The notes: a model not told the origin generated them from the sequence alone. A DNA stretch of 64,000 nt from Fimousia sp045616445 (GCA_045616445.1 JAZLGR010000028.1:1-64000), one strand, 5' to 3'; shown: positions 41,409 through 51,296, numbered from the stretch's first letter. Translations and numbers: made by a program.

Positions 41409-41849
41409 ATGATTTATACAGAATTAACCGTGAAAGCAATTAATCTGGCCTATGAAGTACATAAAGGACAGTTTGACCGTGGAGGAGTTCCATACGTTTT
41501 TCATCCATATCATCTGGCAGAACAGATGGACGATGAGATGTCAACCTGCGTGGCACTGCTTCATGATGTAGTAGAAGATACCGATGTGACTTTAGAGGAC
41601 CTTAGTAAGGAATTTCCAAAGGAAGTGGTTGATGCAGTGGAACTACTGACAAGAGATATGAATCTGTCCTACTATGATTATGTCAGAACCATCAAAGGGA
41701 ATCCGATTGCTGTCAAGGTGAAATTAGCTGATCTTAATCACAATTTGGATCAGACAAGAATTCCAGAGAAGAATCGCTCTGAAAGAACTGAAATTTTAAA
41801 AGAACGCTATCAACACTCCATTTTAATTTTACGTGGAGAGGCTTTATAA
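41409..41849 (+). CDS. HD-domain hydrolase, SpoT/MESH1-like
   Basis: 146 residues, only the HD part of RelA/SpoT proteins. Motifs are FHPYHLAEQM, VALLHDVVEDTDVT and VKLADLNHNLDQTR, giving the Mn2+-binding His/His-Asp/Asp set. It lacks synthetase, TGS and ACT domains. The family includes (p)ppGpp pyrophosphohydrolases, so it may degrade alarmone; other nucleotides are possible. A structured leader lies directly upstream. It is followed after 15 bases by an unknown membrane protein gene. Confidence 0.8.
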   Translation: MIYTELTVKAINLAYEVHKGQFDRGGVPYVFHPYHLAEQMDDEMSTCVALLHDVVEDTDVTLEDLSKEFPKEVVDAVELLTRDMNLSYYDYVRTIKGNPIAVKVKLADLNHNLDQTRIPEKNRSERTEILKERYQHSILILRGEAL

Positions 41850-41864
41850 AGGATTAATCGTAAT

Positions 41865-42392
41865 ATGAAAGAAATGTTTAGACGGGGAGGCGCAATCGTA
41901 CTCCTCGTTATTCTTATATTTTCAATGACAATATTAGATGGGGCCAGAGGCCATGCCGCCATGGTCCACAGTGCACTGATCAATGGAATACTGGTTCTAT
42001 TTGGTGCAGGCATTATTGCTGATATATACCAGTTTATCCATGATACAAAGATTATCATCGTATCACCCAGAACACTGATTACTACCATTTTAAGTATCGC
42101 TGCCCTTTTGGTAGGTATGCAGGGATTGTGGAACACAGTCTGGGATATCAAAGATGGGCCGGTGACGTATGAACTTGATAAAACACATATCACATGGACC
42201 GATGATCATAATCCATTGCATCTGGATCAGGTATATGCGGTTTATGAAGTGGATGGCACCACAAGCAGAATCCGCATGGATCACTTTGATCAGTATGATA
42301 TTGCCAAAACACCAAATGATCAGATTACACTGACCTATTGGGAACATAGTAAAAAAGTATATGCAATCAGTGAGGGAGAAAAGAATGATTAG
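41865..42392 (+). CDS. Membrane protein of unknown function
   Basis: 175 residues. Three hydrophobic stretches (about 8-25, 36-55, 69-90) are followed by a hydrophilic C-terminal half of about 80 residues with beta-rich character (YELDKTHITWTDDHNP, ITLTYWEHSKKVYAI), which could form a PH-like or YcxB-like fold outside or inside the membrane. I do not recognise a family. Its last 8 bases overlap the start of the alpha-glucosidase gene, so the two are translationally coupled, but no functional link is evident. Confidence 0.65.
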   Translation: MKEMFRRGGAIVLLVILIFSMTILDGARGHAAMVHSALINGILVLFGAGIIADIYQFIHDTKIIIVSPRTLITTILSIAALLVGMQGLWNTVWDIKDGPVTYELDKTHITWTDDHNPLHLDQVYAVYEVDGTTSRIRMDHFDQYDIAKTPNDQITLTYWEHSKKVYAISEGEKND

Positions 42393-44394
42393 ACGTTATG
42401 CATTTGGCAAAGTGATGGAGACCGAAGCAGTACTTGAAAAGCCGGAAATCACCGAAGAACGCTTCGATTGGCTCACAATTGATGAGGAGAGTCTCACATT
42501 TACTTATGAAATGAAGGCCGAAGACCGCATTTATGGCCTTGGAGAGAATATTCGTGGCATCAATAAGCGTGGCTGGGTATACGAAAGCCGCTGCTCTGAT
42601 GACCCACATCATCTGGAAGATCGAATCAGCTTGTACGCATCCCACAACTTTGTTGTGATCGATGGCGATGAGCAGGTTGGATTTTTCTTTGATTATCCGG
42701 GTATTATGCGTTTTGACATTGGTTTTACCAAATACAATGAGATGAAGATTACAGCTTCCGACTGGAACATGGATGTCTATGTCATGACAGGCAGCAATGT
42801 CAAAGAAATCGTAAAGCAGTTCCGTAAGCTTATCGGACGAAGCTATATTCCTCCATTATGGGCATTTGGATTCGGACAGAGCCGCTGGGGCTATATGAAC
42901 GCGGAAGACATCCGTGAAGTAGTGACAAAACATCGAGAATTAAACCTTCCATTAGACAGTGTCTATATGGATATTGATTATATGCAGGATTATAAGGATT
43001 TTACCGTAAATCCAGAACGTTTCCCTGATTTTAAGGACTTTAATCAGGAGATGATAGAACAGAATATCCATCTGGTTCCGATCATTGATGCCGGCGTAAA
43101 ATTAGAAAAAGGCTATTCTGTGTGTGATGAAGGGATGGAAAAGGGTTATTTCTGTACAAAAGAAGACGGCAGTCCATTCGTTGTTGCCGTATGGCCTGGA
43201 CTTTGTGTTTTCCCGGATATGCTCAACAAAGAAGCAAGAGACTGGTTCGGCAATCAGTATAAAGTGCTTCTTGATCAGGGCGTGGAAGGCTTCTGGAATG
43301 ATATGAATGAACCTTCCATCTTCTATACCGAAGACCGATTCCGGGATGTCATCGACGAAGTGTCAAGTCTTCGTGGCAAGAAGTTAAATCAGGAAGAATT
43401 CGAGCATTTTCAGGATCTCGTATATGGCATCTCCCAGAATACAGAGGATTATAAGAAATTTTATCATAAGATCAATGGCGAAAAAGTCCGCCACGACAAA
43501 GTACACAACTTATTTGGCTTTAACATGACCAGAGCAGCCGGGGAAGCCTTCGAGCGGTTAGAACCGGACAAACGAATCCTCATGTTCTCCCGTTCCTCTT
43601 ACATCGGCATGCACCGTTACGGCGGCATCTGGCAGGGTGACAATAACTCCTTTTGGTCTCATCTGCTGATGAACCTGAAGATGCTTCCATCCTTAAATAT
43701 GTGCGGCCTCTTATACAATGGCGCCGATTTAGGTGGATTCGGCAGCGATACAACAGAAGACCTGCTCCTTCGCTGGCTGGCACTTGGCATCTTCACACCT
43801 CTTATGCGTAATCACAGCGTGAAGTTCTCACGCAGACAGGAAGCATACCAGTTTGAAGACATGGATGCATTCCGTCACATCATGGGACTGAGATACAAAT
43901 TCCTGCCATACATCTACAGCGAATTCATGAAAGCAGCTCTTCGCGATGAGATGATGTTCACACCACTTGCTTTCGAGTATCCGGATGACCGACGCGCAGT
44001 CAGAGTGGAAGATCAGCTTCTCCTTGGAGATGGTCTGATGATCGCACCGGTTTATGAACAGAATGCCATCGGACGCTACGTATATCTCCCAGAACCTATG
44101 AAAATGTACCGCTTCAAGGTGGATGGTACCACAGAAGAAGAACTGTTAAATAAGGGCGACCATTTTATAGAAGTATCTTTATCTGATGTGGTGGTATTCG
44201 TTCGTCCAAACCACATCATCCCAATGAGTAAGGGCGGTCAGTGCGTCGCTGATGTAGATTTTGAACATTTAGACTTCTTATCCTATGTGTTAGAGGGAGA
44301 GGAAGCGGTTTATGAATATTACCATGATGATGGGTATGGAAAGGAGTATGGCGATGAGAATATTTCACTTATCAGATCTTCACATCGGGCTTAA
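42385..44394 (+). CDS. Glycoside hydrolase family 31 alpha-glucosidase
   Basis: 669 residues from ATG 42385 after GAGGGAGAAAAGA; an ATG at 42361 is upstream of the ribosome site. GH31 signatures are present: YGLGENIRGINKRG, PPLWAFGFGQSRWGY, the nucleophile region GFWNDMNEPSIF and the acid/base region SRSSYIGMHRYGGIWQGDN, then LMRNHS. There is no signal peptide, so it acts in the cytoplasm on short alpha-glucosides. Size and sequence style recall the alpha-glucosidase of Ruminococcus (Blautia) obeum. Its last 41 bases overlap the sbcD start in another frame, an unusually long overlap. Confidence 0.9.
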   Translation: MIRRYAFGKVMETEAVLEKPEITEERFDWLTIDEESLTFTYEMKAEDRIYGLGENIRGINKRGWVYESRCSDDPHHLEDRISLYASHNFVVIDGDEQVGFFFDYPGIMRFDIGFTKYNEMKITASDWNMDVYVMTGSNVKEIVKQFRKLIGRSYIPPLWAFGFGQSRWGYMNAEDIREVVTKHRELNLPLDSVYMDIDYMQDYKDFTVNPERFPDFKDFNQEMIEQNIHLVPIIDAGVKLEKGYSVCDEGMEKGYFCTKEDGSPFVVAVWPGLCVFPDMLNKEARDWFGNQYKVLLDQGVEGFWNDMNEPSIFYTEDRFRDVIDEVSSLRGKKLNQEEFEHFQDLVYGISQNTEDYKKFYHKINGEKVRHDKVHNLFGFNMTRAAGEAFERLEPDKRILMFSRSSYIGMHRYGGIWQGDNNSFWSHLLMNLKMLPSLNMCGLLYNGADLGGFGSDTTEDLLLRWLALGIFTPLMRNHSVKFSRRQEAYQFEDMDAFRHIMGLRYKFLPYIYSEFMKAALRDEMMFTPLAFEYPDDRRAVRVEDQLLLGDGLMIAPVYEQNAIGRYVYLPEPMKMYRFKVDGTTEEELLNKGDHFIEVSLSDVVVFVRPNHIIPMSKGGQCVADVDFEHLDFLSYVLEGEEAVYEYYHDDGYGKEYGDENISLIRSSHRA

Positions 44395-45505
44395 ATTGAT
44401 GAATCACGATCTTCGTGAAGATCAGATCCATGTGTTTGATCAGATTGTAGAGTATGCTGTGGATCGAAAACCGGATGTGATCGTAATCGCAGGCGATATT
44501 TATGACAAAGCCATTCCTTCTGCCGATGCGGTGGAGATTTTCGACTATTTTATTACGAAGCTTTCTGATCAGGTACCTGACACCAAGATCATGATGATCA
44601 GTGGTAACCATGATAGTGCCATGCGAGTAAATGTCTATCGCAATATCTTATCCAGACAGAATCTCTACACCATTGGTGTGCCTCCAACACAGGAGGGCGA
44701 TACCATTGCGAAGGTTACTGTAGAAGATGAGTACGGCCCGGTACATTTTTATCTGTTACCATTTGTAAAGCCTACTATGGTTAAGATGGTGGTTGGTACT
44801 GATGAGAATGGAAACAATTTATCCTATGAAGCATCCATCAGACGACTGATTGAGCAGGAGGAAATCAATACTCAGGAGAGAAATGTCATCGTCAGTCATC
44901 AGTTTTATCTCCCACAGGGCAAGGATCCGAAGGGTATTGAGCGTATGGACTCAGAAATCTATACCGTTGGGAATATTGACAGCGTCAGTGTGGATGTGAT
45001 TGAAACATTTGACTATGGTGCACTGGGACATATCCATAAGCCAATGAAGGTGGGAAGCGATGTGATTCGCTATTGTGGCACTCCACTTGCCTGTTCTGTC
45101 AGTGAAGCAGGCCAGGATAAAGGTATCATTGAAGTTAATATGAAAGAAAAAGGTACAGTGGAGACAAGAATTCTTCCATTGGTACCATTAAGACAAATAA
45201 AGATCATTAAAGGAAGCTTAGAAGAAGTGTTGGAACAACGCTGTGAGGACTATGTAACGATTATTCTCACTGAGGTGGAAAAGAAGGATTCCTTTGATAT
45301 TCAGGACAGACTGCGTATTGCTTTTCCGAACCTTTTAGAAATTAGAAGAGATGTGGAAGCTGGTGTGAACCTGAAAGCGACAATGAAGAGGGAAATCATC
45401 TCTGATCCATTCGAACTTTGCTTGAGTTTTTTGGGTGAAGCGATGGATGAGTCTGATCAGGACATACTTGCCGATGTTATCCGTACCGTACAGGGGGTGA
45501 AGTAG
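44354..45505 (+). CDS. sbcD: Exonuclease SbcCD subunit D
   Basis: 383 residues from ATG 44354, 7 bases after AGGAG; ATGs at 44312 and 44348 are too far from or too close to it. The Mre11-like phosphoesterase motifs are MRIFHLSDLHIG, VIVIAGDIYDKAIPSADAV, MISGNHDS, VIVSHQF and GALGHIHKP, giving the two-metal nuclease site. With SbcC it cuts DNA hairpins and ends in repair and replication. The start lies inside the GH31 gene and the stop touches the sbcC start, so the pair is coupled. Confidence 0.94.
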   Translation: MRIFHLSDLHIGLKLMNHDLREDQIHVFDQIVEYAVDRKPDVIVIAGDIYDKAIPSADAVEIFDYFITKLSDQVPDTKIMMISGNHDSAMRVNVYRNILSRQNLYTIGVPPTQEGDTIAKVTVEDEYGPVHFYLLPFVKPTMVKMVVGTDENGNNLSYEASIRRLIEQEEINTQERNVIVSHQFYLPQGKDPKGIERMDSEIYTVGNIDSVSVDVIETFDYGALGHIHKPMKVGSDVIRYCGTPLACSVSEAGQDKGIIEVNMKEKGTVETRILPLVPLRQIKIIKGSLEEVLEQRCEDYVTIILTEVEKKDSFDIQDRLRIAFPNLLEIRRDVEAGVNLKATMKREIISDPFELCLSFLGEAMDESDQDILADVIRTVQGVK

Positions 45506-48500
45506 ATGAAACCAATCAGTTTGACCATGCAGGCTTTTTCCTCCTATGGAAAAAAGACAACCATTGATTTTACTAAGACTGCTCAGAACCTGTTTTTGAT
45601 CAGTGGAGATACCGGATCTGGAAAATCTACAATCTTCGATGCAATCGTTTTTGCTCTATATGGAGAAGCAAGCTCCAATAACAATAAAAAGAGTGGAGAT
45701 GAGCTCCAGAGCCACTATTCCAACTATGAGGTAGAGCCATATGTGGAGCTGACCTTTGAGGAACAGGTTCATGGAAGCAATGAAATCTATAAAGTAAAGC
45801 GAGTTCCAACCCATTATCGTAAAAAGCAGAAAGGTACCGGACTTACTAAAATCAGTAGAGTCATTACCCTTGTCATGCCGGACGGAACAGAGTATCCACA
45901 GAAGGAAGCAGACAAAAAGATCGTAGAGATCATTGGACTGACCAAGGAGCAGTTTATGCAGGTTGGTATGATTGCGCAGGGCGAATTCATGGATATGCTC
46001 CGCGCAAAAACCAAAGAAAAGAAAGAAATCTTTCGAAAGCTGTTCGATACTGAAATCTATGAACAGATTGTGAGAGAATTAGATAAAAGAATTAAAGATA
46101 AAAACAGCCAGTTTAAGGAAATCCGTGTGTTATGCCAGCGAGAAGTAGGCAATCTGATCATTCCGGAAGAATATGAATATCAGGAATCCCTGGCATATGC
46201 GAAAAAGGAATTTATACGTGCTGACAAATATCAGACAGAGTACATGAATACCATCATGGAATATCTGCCTGCACTTTGCGAAGAATTAAAGGAACAGAAA
46301 AAAGAGGCAAACTTTTTATTAACGCAGGCAGGAGAGGCAGAAATCAAAGCCAACACGGATTTAGAAGCTGGAAAAGGATTAAAACAAAGCTATGATACCT
46401 TAGATGAAGCACTTAAAACGCTTGCTGACTGTGAAAGTCATAAAGAAGAAATAAGAAAACTTGATCAACGAGTGTCTGATATCAGAGATGCTTATGAGAT
46501 TGATGGAATCTATCAGTTATATGATAGTGCTCAAAAACAGGTAACAGAAACAAAAACAGCGATGAAATCCATTGAAGATACACTTCCTGACATGAAAGAA
46601 TCCTTATCATTGTATGAAACTGTCAAAAATCAGAAGAATGAGGAACTTCGTAAAGCAGAAGGTGCTTATCAGGCGACAAAGAAGCAGGTGGATGACGATT
46701 TGACTACTTTTGCAGAAATTAAAAATGCAGATGACAAATTAGCCAAATTAACACCGCAAATTGAAGAAGCAGATGAAGCAGTTAAGCAGGCAAATAAAGC
46801 GAAACATGCATTCACGCAACAGGAAGGCCAGTGGAAAGGGCGAATGGAAGAATTAAATGATATTCCAGTTCGCTTGGTGAAGTATCAGAATGACGTCAGA
46901 GAAGAAGAAGCTATTAACCGCTTGATCAGAGATGCAGGAAAAGCAGCTTCTGAAGTCACTAAACAGGCCAAAAAATCAGAAAAGGCACTTCGCACTTATG
47001 AAAAAGCAAAAGCTGCTTTTGAAAAAGCGGATGAAAAGCACAGAGAGACTCGACGAATCTATCTTGATTCCCAGGCAGGCTTTATTGCTAAGGAATTAGT
47101 GGAAGGTGCGCCTTGTCCGGTGTGTGGATCAATCCATCATCCAAGACCAGCTGTACTCCTTGATGAACACAGAGAGATCACCAGGGAGTTGGTGGATAAG
47201 CTGGCAATCATTGCTCAGAATAAAAGTTCTGAATATGAACAGGCAGCTGCAAAAGCGCAAGAAGAAAATGACAGAGTCGAGGAAAGAAAAGAGCAGTATC
47301 AGGATAGTATCGATGACCTCTATCTTGCAATGAAAAATCAGATTGTACTGTTAGAGGAAGATCAGAAGCTTTCCTATTATGAAGAAGAAGCCGAAATGTG
47401 GTCATCTAATCTTCATGAAACAGGTGAAGAATTAGGACGATTGAAAAATGAATACAACACGATTCAGAATAACCTCTCCACCTGCGATGAGCAGCGGGAA
47501 CGTCTGGATCAGAATGTGCGAGAAAGTGAAGCGAACCTTCGTGATTTAAAGGAATCAAAAAGACTTCTTGAACAGGAAATCAAGATGAAGAAGGAACAGC
47601 TGCAATATGAAGATGAAAAATCAGCCAAAGCAGTTCTGAAAAAAGCCAACGATGAAAAATCCAAGGCACAAACAGCATATGATGTCGCTGAAGAAAAATG
47701 GGACAAGTGTTATAAAGAAGTACAACGTCTTAGCGGTAAGTATGACCAGCATCAAAAAGCCCTTCCAGGACAGGAAAAAACATTAGTTAATAGAAAGGCA
47801 GCATATGAGGCTATTCTGAATGAAAAACAAATAGATGAAGCTTTCTGGATGGACGTAAAAGAAGCTTATAAAAAAACAGAGATCAATTCCTTTGAGAAAA
47901 AAGTCAGAGAATATAATAACAAGAAGCTTCAGGCTGAAACAAATAAGAATACAGCGCTGGAAAATATCGGCACGAAGGTACGTCCGAATATGGAACAGTT
48001 AGAAGATGCTTGCATAACAGCACAACAAGCGAAGAGCAAAGCAGATGATTATTATACAAAAATCAGAGACAACCACCGTGCTAATCGACAGGTATTAAAA
48101 AACCTGGAAGCAAAGCGGGAAGAGAGAGAATCAATTGCAGAGATGCATGGACGTCTAAATGAACTTTATGAACGTTTGGGTGGCAAGAAAAAATCTGCCA
48201 AGATGGACATTGAGACATTCGTGCAGCGATATTACCTGGAACAGATCCTGGCTGCAGCCAATATCAGATTCCGTGAGATGTCAGCTGGACAGTTCGAGCT
48301 TCGCATATATCCGCTTGATAAAGCGGGAGATGGACATGGACATGGTTTGGATCTGCTTGTTTATTCCAATATTACTGGCAAAGAACGTGAGGTTAGAACC
48401 TTATCTGGTGGAGAATCCTTTATGGCTGCTCTTTCCCTGGCACTGGGTATGGCTGATTCCATTCAGGCCAATTCAGCTGCAGTGAATCTGGATATGATGT

Positions 48501-48694
48501 TTATCGATGAAGGCTTTGGTTCCCTGGATGATCATTCCAGAAGTCAGGCTATCCGCGTCTTAAAACAGATGGCGGGAGGCTCCAAACTCATTGGAATCAT
48601 CTCCCACGTGACAGAACTGAAGCAGGAAATTGATGATCAGCTGATCATTACCAAGGATGAAAAGGGAAGTCACCAGAAGTGGAACAATGCATAA
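45506..48694 (+). CDS. sbcC: Exonuclease SbcCD subunit C
   Basis: 1062 residues, the Rad50-like partner. The Walker A is ISGDTGSGKSTIFDAI near the N-terminus; two long coiled coils (about 190-520 and 560-880) flank the zinc hook CPVC at about residue 536. The C-terminal head has the ABC signature RTLSGGESFMAALSLALG, Walker B MMFIDEGFGSLD and the ISHV switch. ATP drives opening of the SbcCD complex so SbcD can act on ends or hairpins. It begins directly after the sbcD stop and GGGGGTGA serves as ribosome site. Length and domains are complete. Confidence 0.95.
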   Translation: MKPISLTMQAFSSYGKKTTIDFTKTAQNLFLISGDTGSGKSTIFDAIVFALYGEASSNNNKKSGDELQSHYSNYEVEPYVELTFEEQVHGSNEIYKVKRVPTHYRKKQKGTGLTKISRVITLVMPDGTEYPQKEADKKIVEIIGLTKEQFMQVGMIAQGEFMDMLRAKTKEKKEIFRKLFDTEIYEQIVRELDKRIKDKNSQFKEIRVLCQREVGNLIIPEEYEYQESLAYAKKEFIRADKYQTEYMNTIMEYLPALCEELKEQKKEANFLLTQAGEAEIKANTDLEAGKGLKQSYDTLDEALKTLADCESHKEEIRKLDQRVSDIRDAYEIDGIYQLYDSAQKQVTETKTAMKSIEDTLPDMKESLSLYETVKNQKNEELRKAEGAYQATKKQVDDDLTTFAEIKNADDKLAKLTPQIEEADEAVKQANKAKHAFTQQEGQWKGRMEELNDIPVRLVKYQNDVREEEAINRLIRDAGKAASEVTKQAKKSEKALRTYEKAKAAFEKADEKHRETRRIYLDSQAGFIAKELVEGAPCPVCGSIHHPRPAVLLDEHREITRELVDKLAIIAQNKSSEYEQAAAKAQEENDRVEERKEQYQDSIDDLYLAMKNQIVLLEEDQKLSYYEEEAEMWSSNLHETGEELGRLKNEYNTIQNNLSTCDEQRERLDQNVRESEANLRDLKESKRLLEQEIKMKKEQLQYEDEKSAKAVLKKANDEKSKAQTAYDVAEEKWDKCYKEVQRLSGKYDQHQKALPGQEKTLVNRKAAYEAILNEKQIDEAFWMDVKEAYKKTEINSFEKKVREYNNKKLQAETNKNTALENIGTKVRPNMEQLEDACITAQQAKSKADDYYTKIRDNHRANRQVLKNLEAKREERESIAEMHGRLNELYERLGGKKKSAKMDIETFVQRYYLEQILAAANIRFREMSAGQFELRIYPLDKAGDGHGHGLDLLVYSNITGKEREVRTLSGGESFMAALSLALGMADSIQANSAAVNLDMMFIDEGFGSLDDHSRSQAIRVLKQMAGGSKLIGIISHVTELKQEIDDQLIITKDEKGSHQKWNNA

Positions 48695-48710
48695 AGTGGG
48701 GTGAAGTTAC

Positions 48711-49931
48711 ATGAAATCAATCAGAGATATCTACAAAATCGGTACCGGCCCATCCAGTTCTCATACCATGGGACCGGCAGCGGCAACCAAAATATTTAAA
48801 GAAGAGAATCCGGGAGCGGATTTTATTCAGGTCATTTTATACGGATCCTTATCTAAAACCGGCAAAGGACATGGGACAGACAGAGCCTGTCTGCATGAAT
48901 TAGAAGGAATCAAAGGGGAAGTAATCTACTCCGAGGAAGTGTTAGACCCTATGAAGCATCCAAATACCATGGATTTGATCGCTTTTCAAGACGGTGAGGA
49001 AATCAATCGCATGCGAGTTTACAGCATCGGTGGCGGAGATATCGAAATTGAAGGCCGAAAAAAGGGTAGAGATGACGACGATGATATCTATTTGGAGAAT
49101 TCTTTTGCAGAGATCAAGCAGTTTTGTGAATTCCGCTATATTGATCTTATCGAATATGTGTCCATCAATGAAGGGGAAGAAATCTGGGATTATCTTAGTG
49201 TTGTCTGGGAAACCATGAAGGCAGCAGTGGAAGAAGGATTATCCAGAGAAGGCGAGCTACCAGGTGGTCTCAAAATTCAGAGAAAAGCAAAGCTTTTATA
49301 CAATCAGGAATTGGAAACCCATCATGCAGAGGTCATCGAATGTCAGATGGTGTGTTCCTATGCCTATGCAGTCAGTGAGCAGAATGCTGACAACGGTATC
49401 ATCGTAACAGCGCCAACCTGTGGTGCCAGCGGTGTTCTCCCAGCGGTTTTATACTATTTATGGAAGAAAAAGAATTATTCCGACCAGGAAATCATCCATG
49501 CCCTTGGAGTAGCAGGGTTATTCGGTGAGCTGGCCAAGAAAAATGCTTCCGTATCCGGTGCAGAGTGCGGCTGTCAGGCAGAAATCGGCGTCGCATGTTC
49601 CATGGCAGCAGCGGCTGCTGGACAGTTATTTGGATATAAATTAAATCAAATCGAATATGCAGCAGAGAATGCACTGGAACATCATCTTGGACTGACCTGT
49701 GATCCAATCTATGGCCTGGTTCAGATTCCATGTATCGAACGTAATGCGGTTGCAGCCATGCGTGCGATCAATTCTGTAAACCTTGCATATTTCTTATCCG
49801 GTACAAGAAGAATCAGTTATGATATGGTACTGAAAAGTATGTATCGAACGGGTCTGGATATGAATCACCGCTATCGTGAAACCTCCGAAGGAGGACTTGC
49901 GGCTGCATTTACTAGAAGAGGAAAATACTAA
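48711..49931 (+). CDS. L-serine ammonia-lyase, single-chain Fe-S type
   Basis: 406 residues, joining the beta and alpha domains that are separate in clostridial two-subunit enzymes. It deaminates L-serine to pyruvate and ammonia. The N-terminal part has IGTGPSSSHTMGPA. The C-terminal part carries the [4Fe-4S] cysteines in APTCGASG, GAECGCQAE and GLTCDP. The domain order is beta then alpha, like E. coli SdaA, although it is shorter (about 455 there). GGGGTGAAG precedes the ATG. It lies 16 bases after sbcC and 1 base before idi. A run of five Asp (about 121-125) marks a loop. Confidence 0.92.
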   Translation: MKSIRDIYKIGTGPSSSHTMGPAAATKIFKEENPGADFIQVILYGSLSKTGKGHGTDRACLHELEGIKGEVIYSEEVLDPMKHPNTMDLIAFQDGEEINRMRVYSIGGGDIEIEGRKKGRDDDDDIYLENSFAEIKQFCEFRYIDLIEYVSINEGEEIWDYLSVVWETMKAAVEEGLSREGELPGGLKIQRKAKLLYNQELETHHAEVIECQMVCSYAYAVSEQNADNGIIVTAPTCGASGVLPAVLYYLWKKKNYSDQEIIHALGVAGLFGELAKKNASVSGAECGCQAEIGVACSMAAAAAGQLFGYKLNQIEYAAENALEHHLGLTCDPIYGLVQIPCIERNAVAAMRAINSVNLAYFLSGTRRISYDMVLKSMYRTGLDMNHRYRETSEGGLAAAFTRRGKY

Positions 49932-49932
49932 T

Positions 49933-50448
49933 ATGAGTGATGAAATTATCCTTGTGGATTTTAATGACAATATCATTGGATCAGGAGAGAAACTGTGGGT
50001 CCATCGCAGTGACAGACTCCACAGAGCCTTCTCTGTCTTTATTGTGCGAGACGGCAAGATGCTGATCCAGCAGCGAAACTTTGACAAATACCATTCCGGT
50101 GGACTGTGGGCCAATGCCTGCTGTTCTCATCAGAGAGTGGAAGAGACCCTTGAACTGGCGGTAGAACGCCGTCTGGTGGAGGAACTGGGCATTAAGGCAA
50201 AGCCTGAGGAAATTGCCCATTTTACATACCGAACCGAATATGACAATGGTCTGACAGAGTATGAATATGATCATGTCTTCTTTACGGATACATTTACCGG
50301 GGAATTAAAACCGAATCCGGAAGAGATTGCACAGGTCAGATGGATTGGAATTGAAGCGCTGAAAGAGGAGATGTTAAGTCATCCGGAGACATTTTCCTCC
50401 TGGTTTATGATCGCTGCACCGATGGTATTTGAACACTTGGCACAATAA
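49933..50448 (+). CDS. idi: Isopentenyl-diphosphate isomerase type 1
   Basis: 171 residues from ATG 49933, just after the serine dehydratase stop; an in-frame ATG at 49876 lies inside that gene. It interconverts isopentenyl and dimethylallyl diphosphate in isoprenoid synthesis. Features are LHRAFSVFIV, the active-site Cys in LWANACCSHQR, the Nudix-like AVERRLVEELGI and the YEYDHVFF glutamate region. The length fits bacterial type 1 enzymes (about 175-180). It closes the run from sdhA-like dehydratase; no terminator is seen after it. Confidence 0.9.
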   Translation: MSDEIILVDFNDNIIGSGEKLWVHRSDRLHRAFSVFIVRDGKMLIQQRNFDKYHSGGLWANACCSHQRVEETLELAVERRLVEELGIKAKPEEIAHFTYRTEYDNGLTEYEYDHVFFTDTFTGELKPNPEEIAQVRWIGIEALKEEMLSHPETFSSWFMIAAPMVFEHLAQ

Positions 50449-50520
50449 TCAGATATAAAAGTGCAAATATTTTCACTCTTGAATGTAGAGAGTGTAAAAA
50501 ATGAAAAATAATTCATATTC

Positions 50521-50576
50521 CCTTATGAGATATTAGTTTAAAATGATACAAATGTAACTTTATATGTCTTATAAGG
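50521..50576 (+). promoter_or_regulatory. Inverted repeat that can mask the ribosome site of the DUF5058 gene
   Basis: CCTTATGAGA (50521-50530) pairs with TCTTATAAGG (50567-50576), ten pairs with one G-U. The right arm includes the first bases of the AAGGAGG ribosome site (50573-50579). In RNA it would hide the site; as DNA it could be an operator for the PucR regulator downstream. Confidence 0.45.
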
Positions 50577-50588
50577 AGGATAATTATT

Positions 50589-51296
50589 ATGGACGCTATG
50601 AAAATCGCAAACGGCTTTCCAATGTGGATCGCATGTGGAATCGCTGTAGCAGTTGTAATCTTACAGGCAGTGGTATTCTTAAAGAATGCATTATCTGCAG
50701 GTAAAAAAATCGGATTATCTGATGACCAGATGAAAAAAGCTATGAAGAGTAGTGCAATTACATCCATCGGACCATCCATCGTAATCTTAAGTGGTATGTT
50801 ATCACTCTTAATCACTGTTGGTGCACCAATGGCATGGATGAGACTATCCATGATCGGTTCTGTAATGTTCGAATCCATTGCAGCTGGTATTGGTACACAG
50901 AGTGTAGGTGTTGTACTTGGCGCAGATGCCCTTACACCAGAAGCACTTGGTATGGCTGTATGGACCATGGTACTTTGTTCCATCGGCTGGGTTCTGTTTG
51001 CAACATTCTCTGCAAACCGTATGGACAAGATTCAGCATAAGCTTTCCGGTGGTGATGCGAAGAAATTAATCGCTATTTCCACAGGCGCTGTCATCGGTGT
51101 GTTCTCTGCAATGAGTGCACAGCACCTTGTAAAAATGAATAAAAACTCCATCTCCTGTATTTTAGGAGCTGTATTTATGGCTATCTTAATGACTCTTTCC
51201 AAGAAAGAAGGATTCGGATGGTTAAAAGAATGGAACTTAACAATTGCCATTTTAGCAGCAATGATCATCACTGCTCTGATTCCTATGTCAGCTTAG
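50589..51296 (+). CDS. DUF5058 family membrane protein, probable transporter component A
   Basis: 235 residues, about six membrane helices (for example WIACGIAVAVVILQAVVFL, GPSIVILSGMLSLLITVG, LTIAILAAMIITALIPM). It matches DUF5058 proteins that occur beside M20 amidohydrolases in Firmicutes. The stop lies 27 bases before the second membrane gene, and both precede an M20 enzyme, so the pair likely imports the enzyme's substrate. No ATP-binding domain is present, so a secondary mechanism is expected. AAGGAGG is strong but may be masked by an inverted repeat. Confidence 0.75.
   Translation: MDAMKIANGFPMWIACGIAVAVVILQAVVFLKNALSAGKKIGLSDDQMKKAMKSSAITSIGPSIVILSGMLSLLITVGAPMAWMRLSMIGSVMFESIAAGIGTQSVGVVLGADALTPEALGMAVWTMVLCSIGWVLFATFSANRMDKIQHKLSGGDAKKLIAISTGAVIGVFSAMSAQHLVKMNKNSISCILGAVFMAILMTLSKKEGFGWLKEWNLTIAILAAMIITALIPMSA

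Noticed and set aside
50475..50500. Hairpin CACTCT / AGAGTG after idi as a terminator
   Set aside because: Only six base pairs with a 9-base loop and followed by A rather than T residues on the + strand.
50513..51028. 171-codon minus-strand frame over the DUF5058 gene
   Set aside because: Antisense shadow of a clearly coding + strand gene that has a strong ribosome site and tight spacing with its neighbours.
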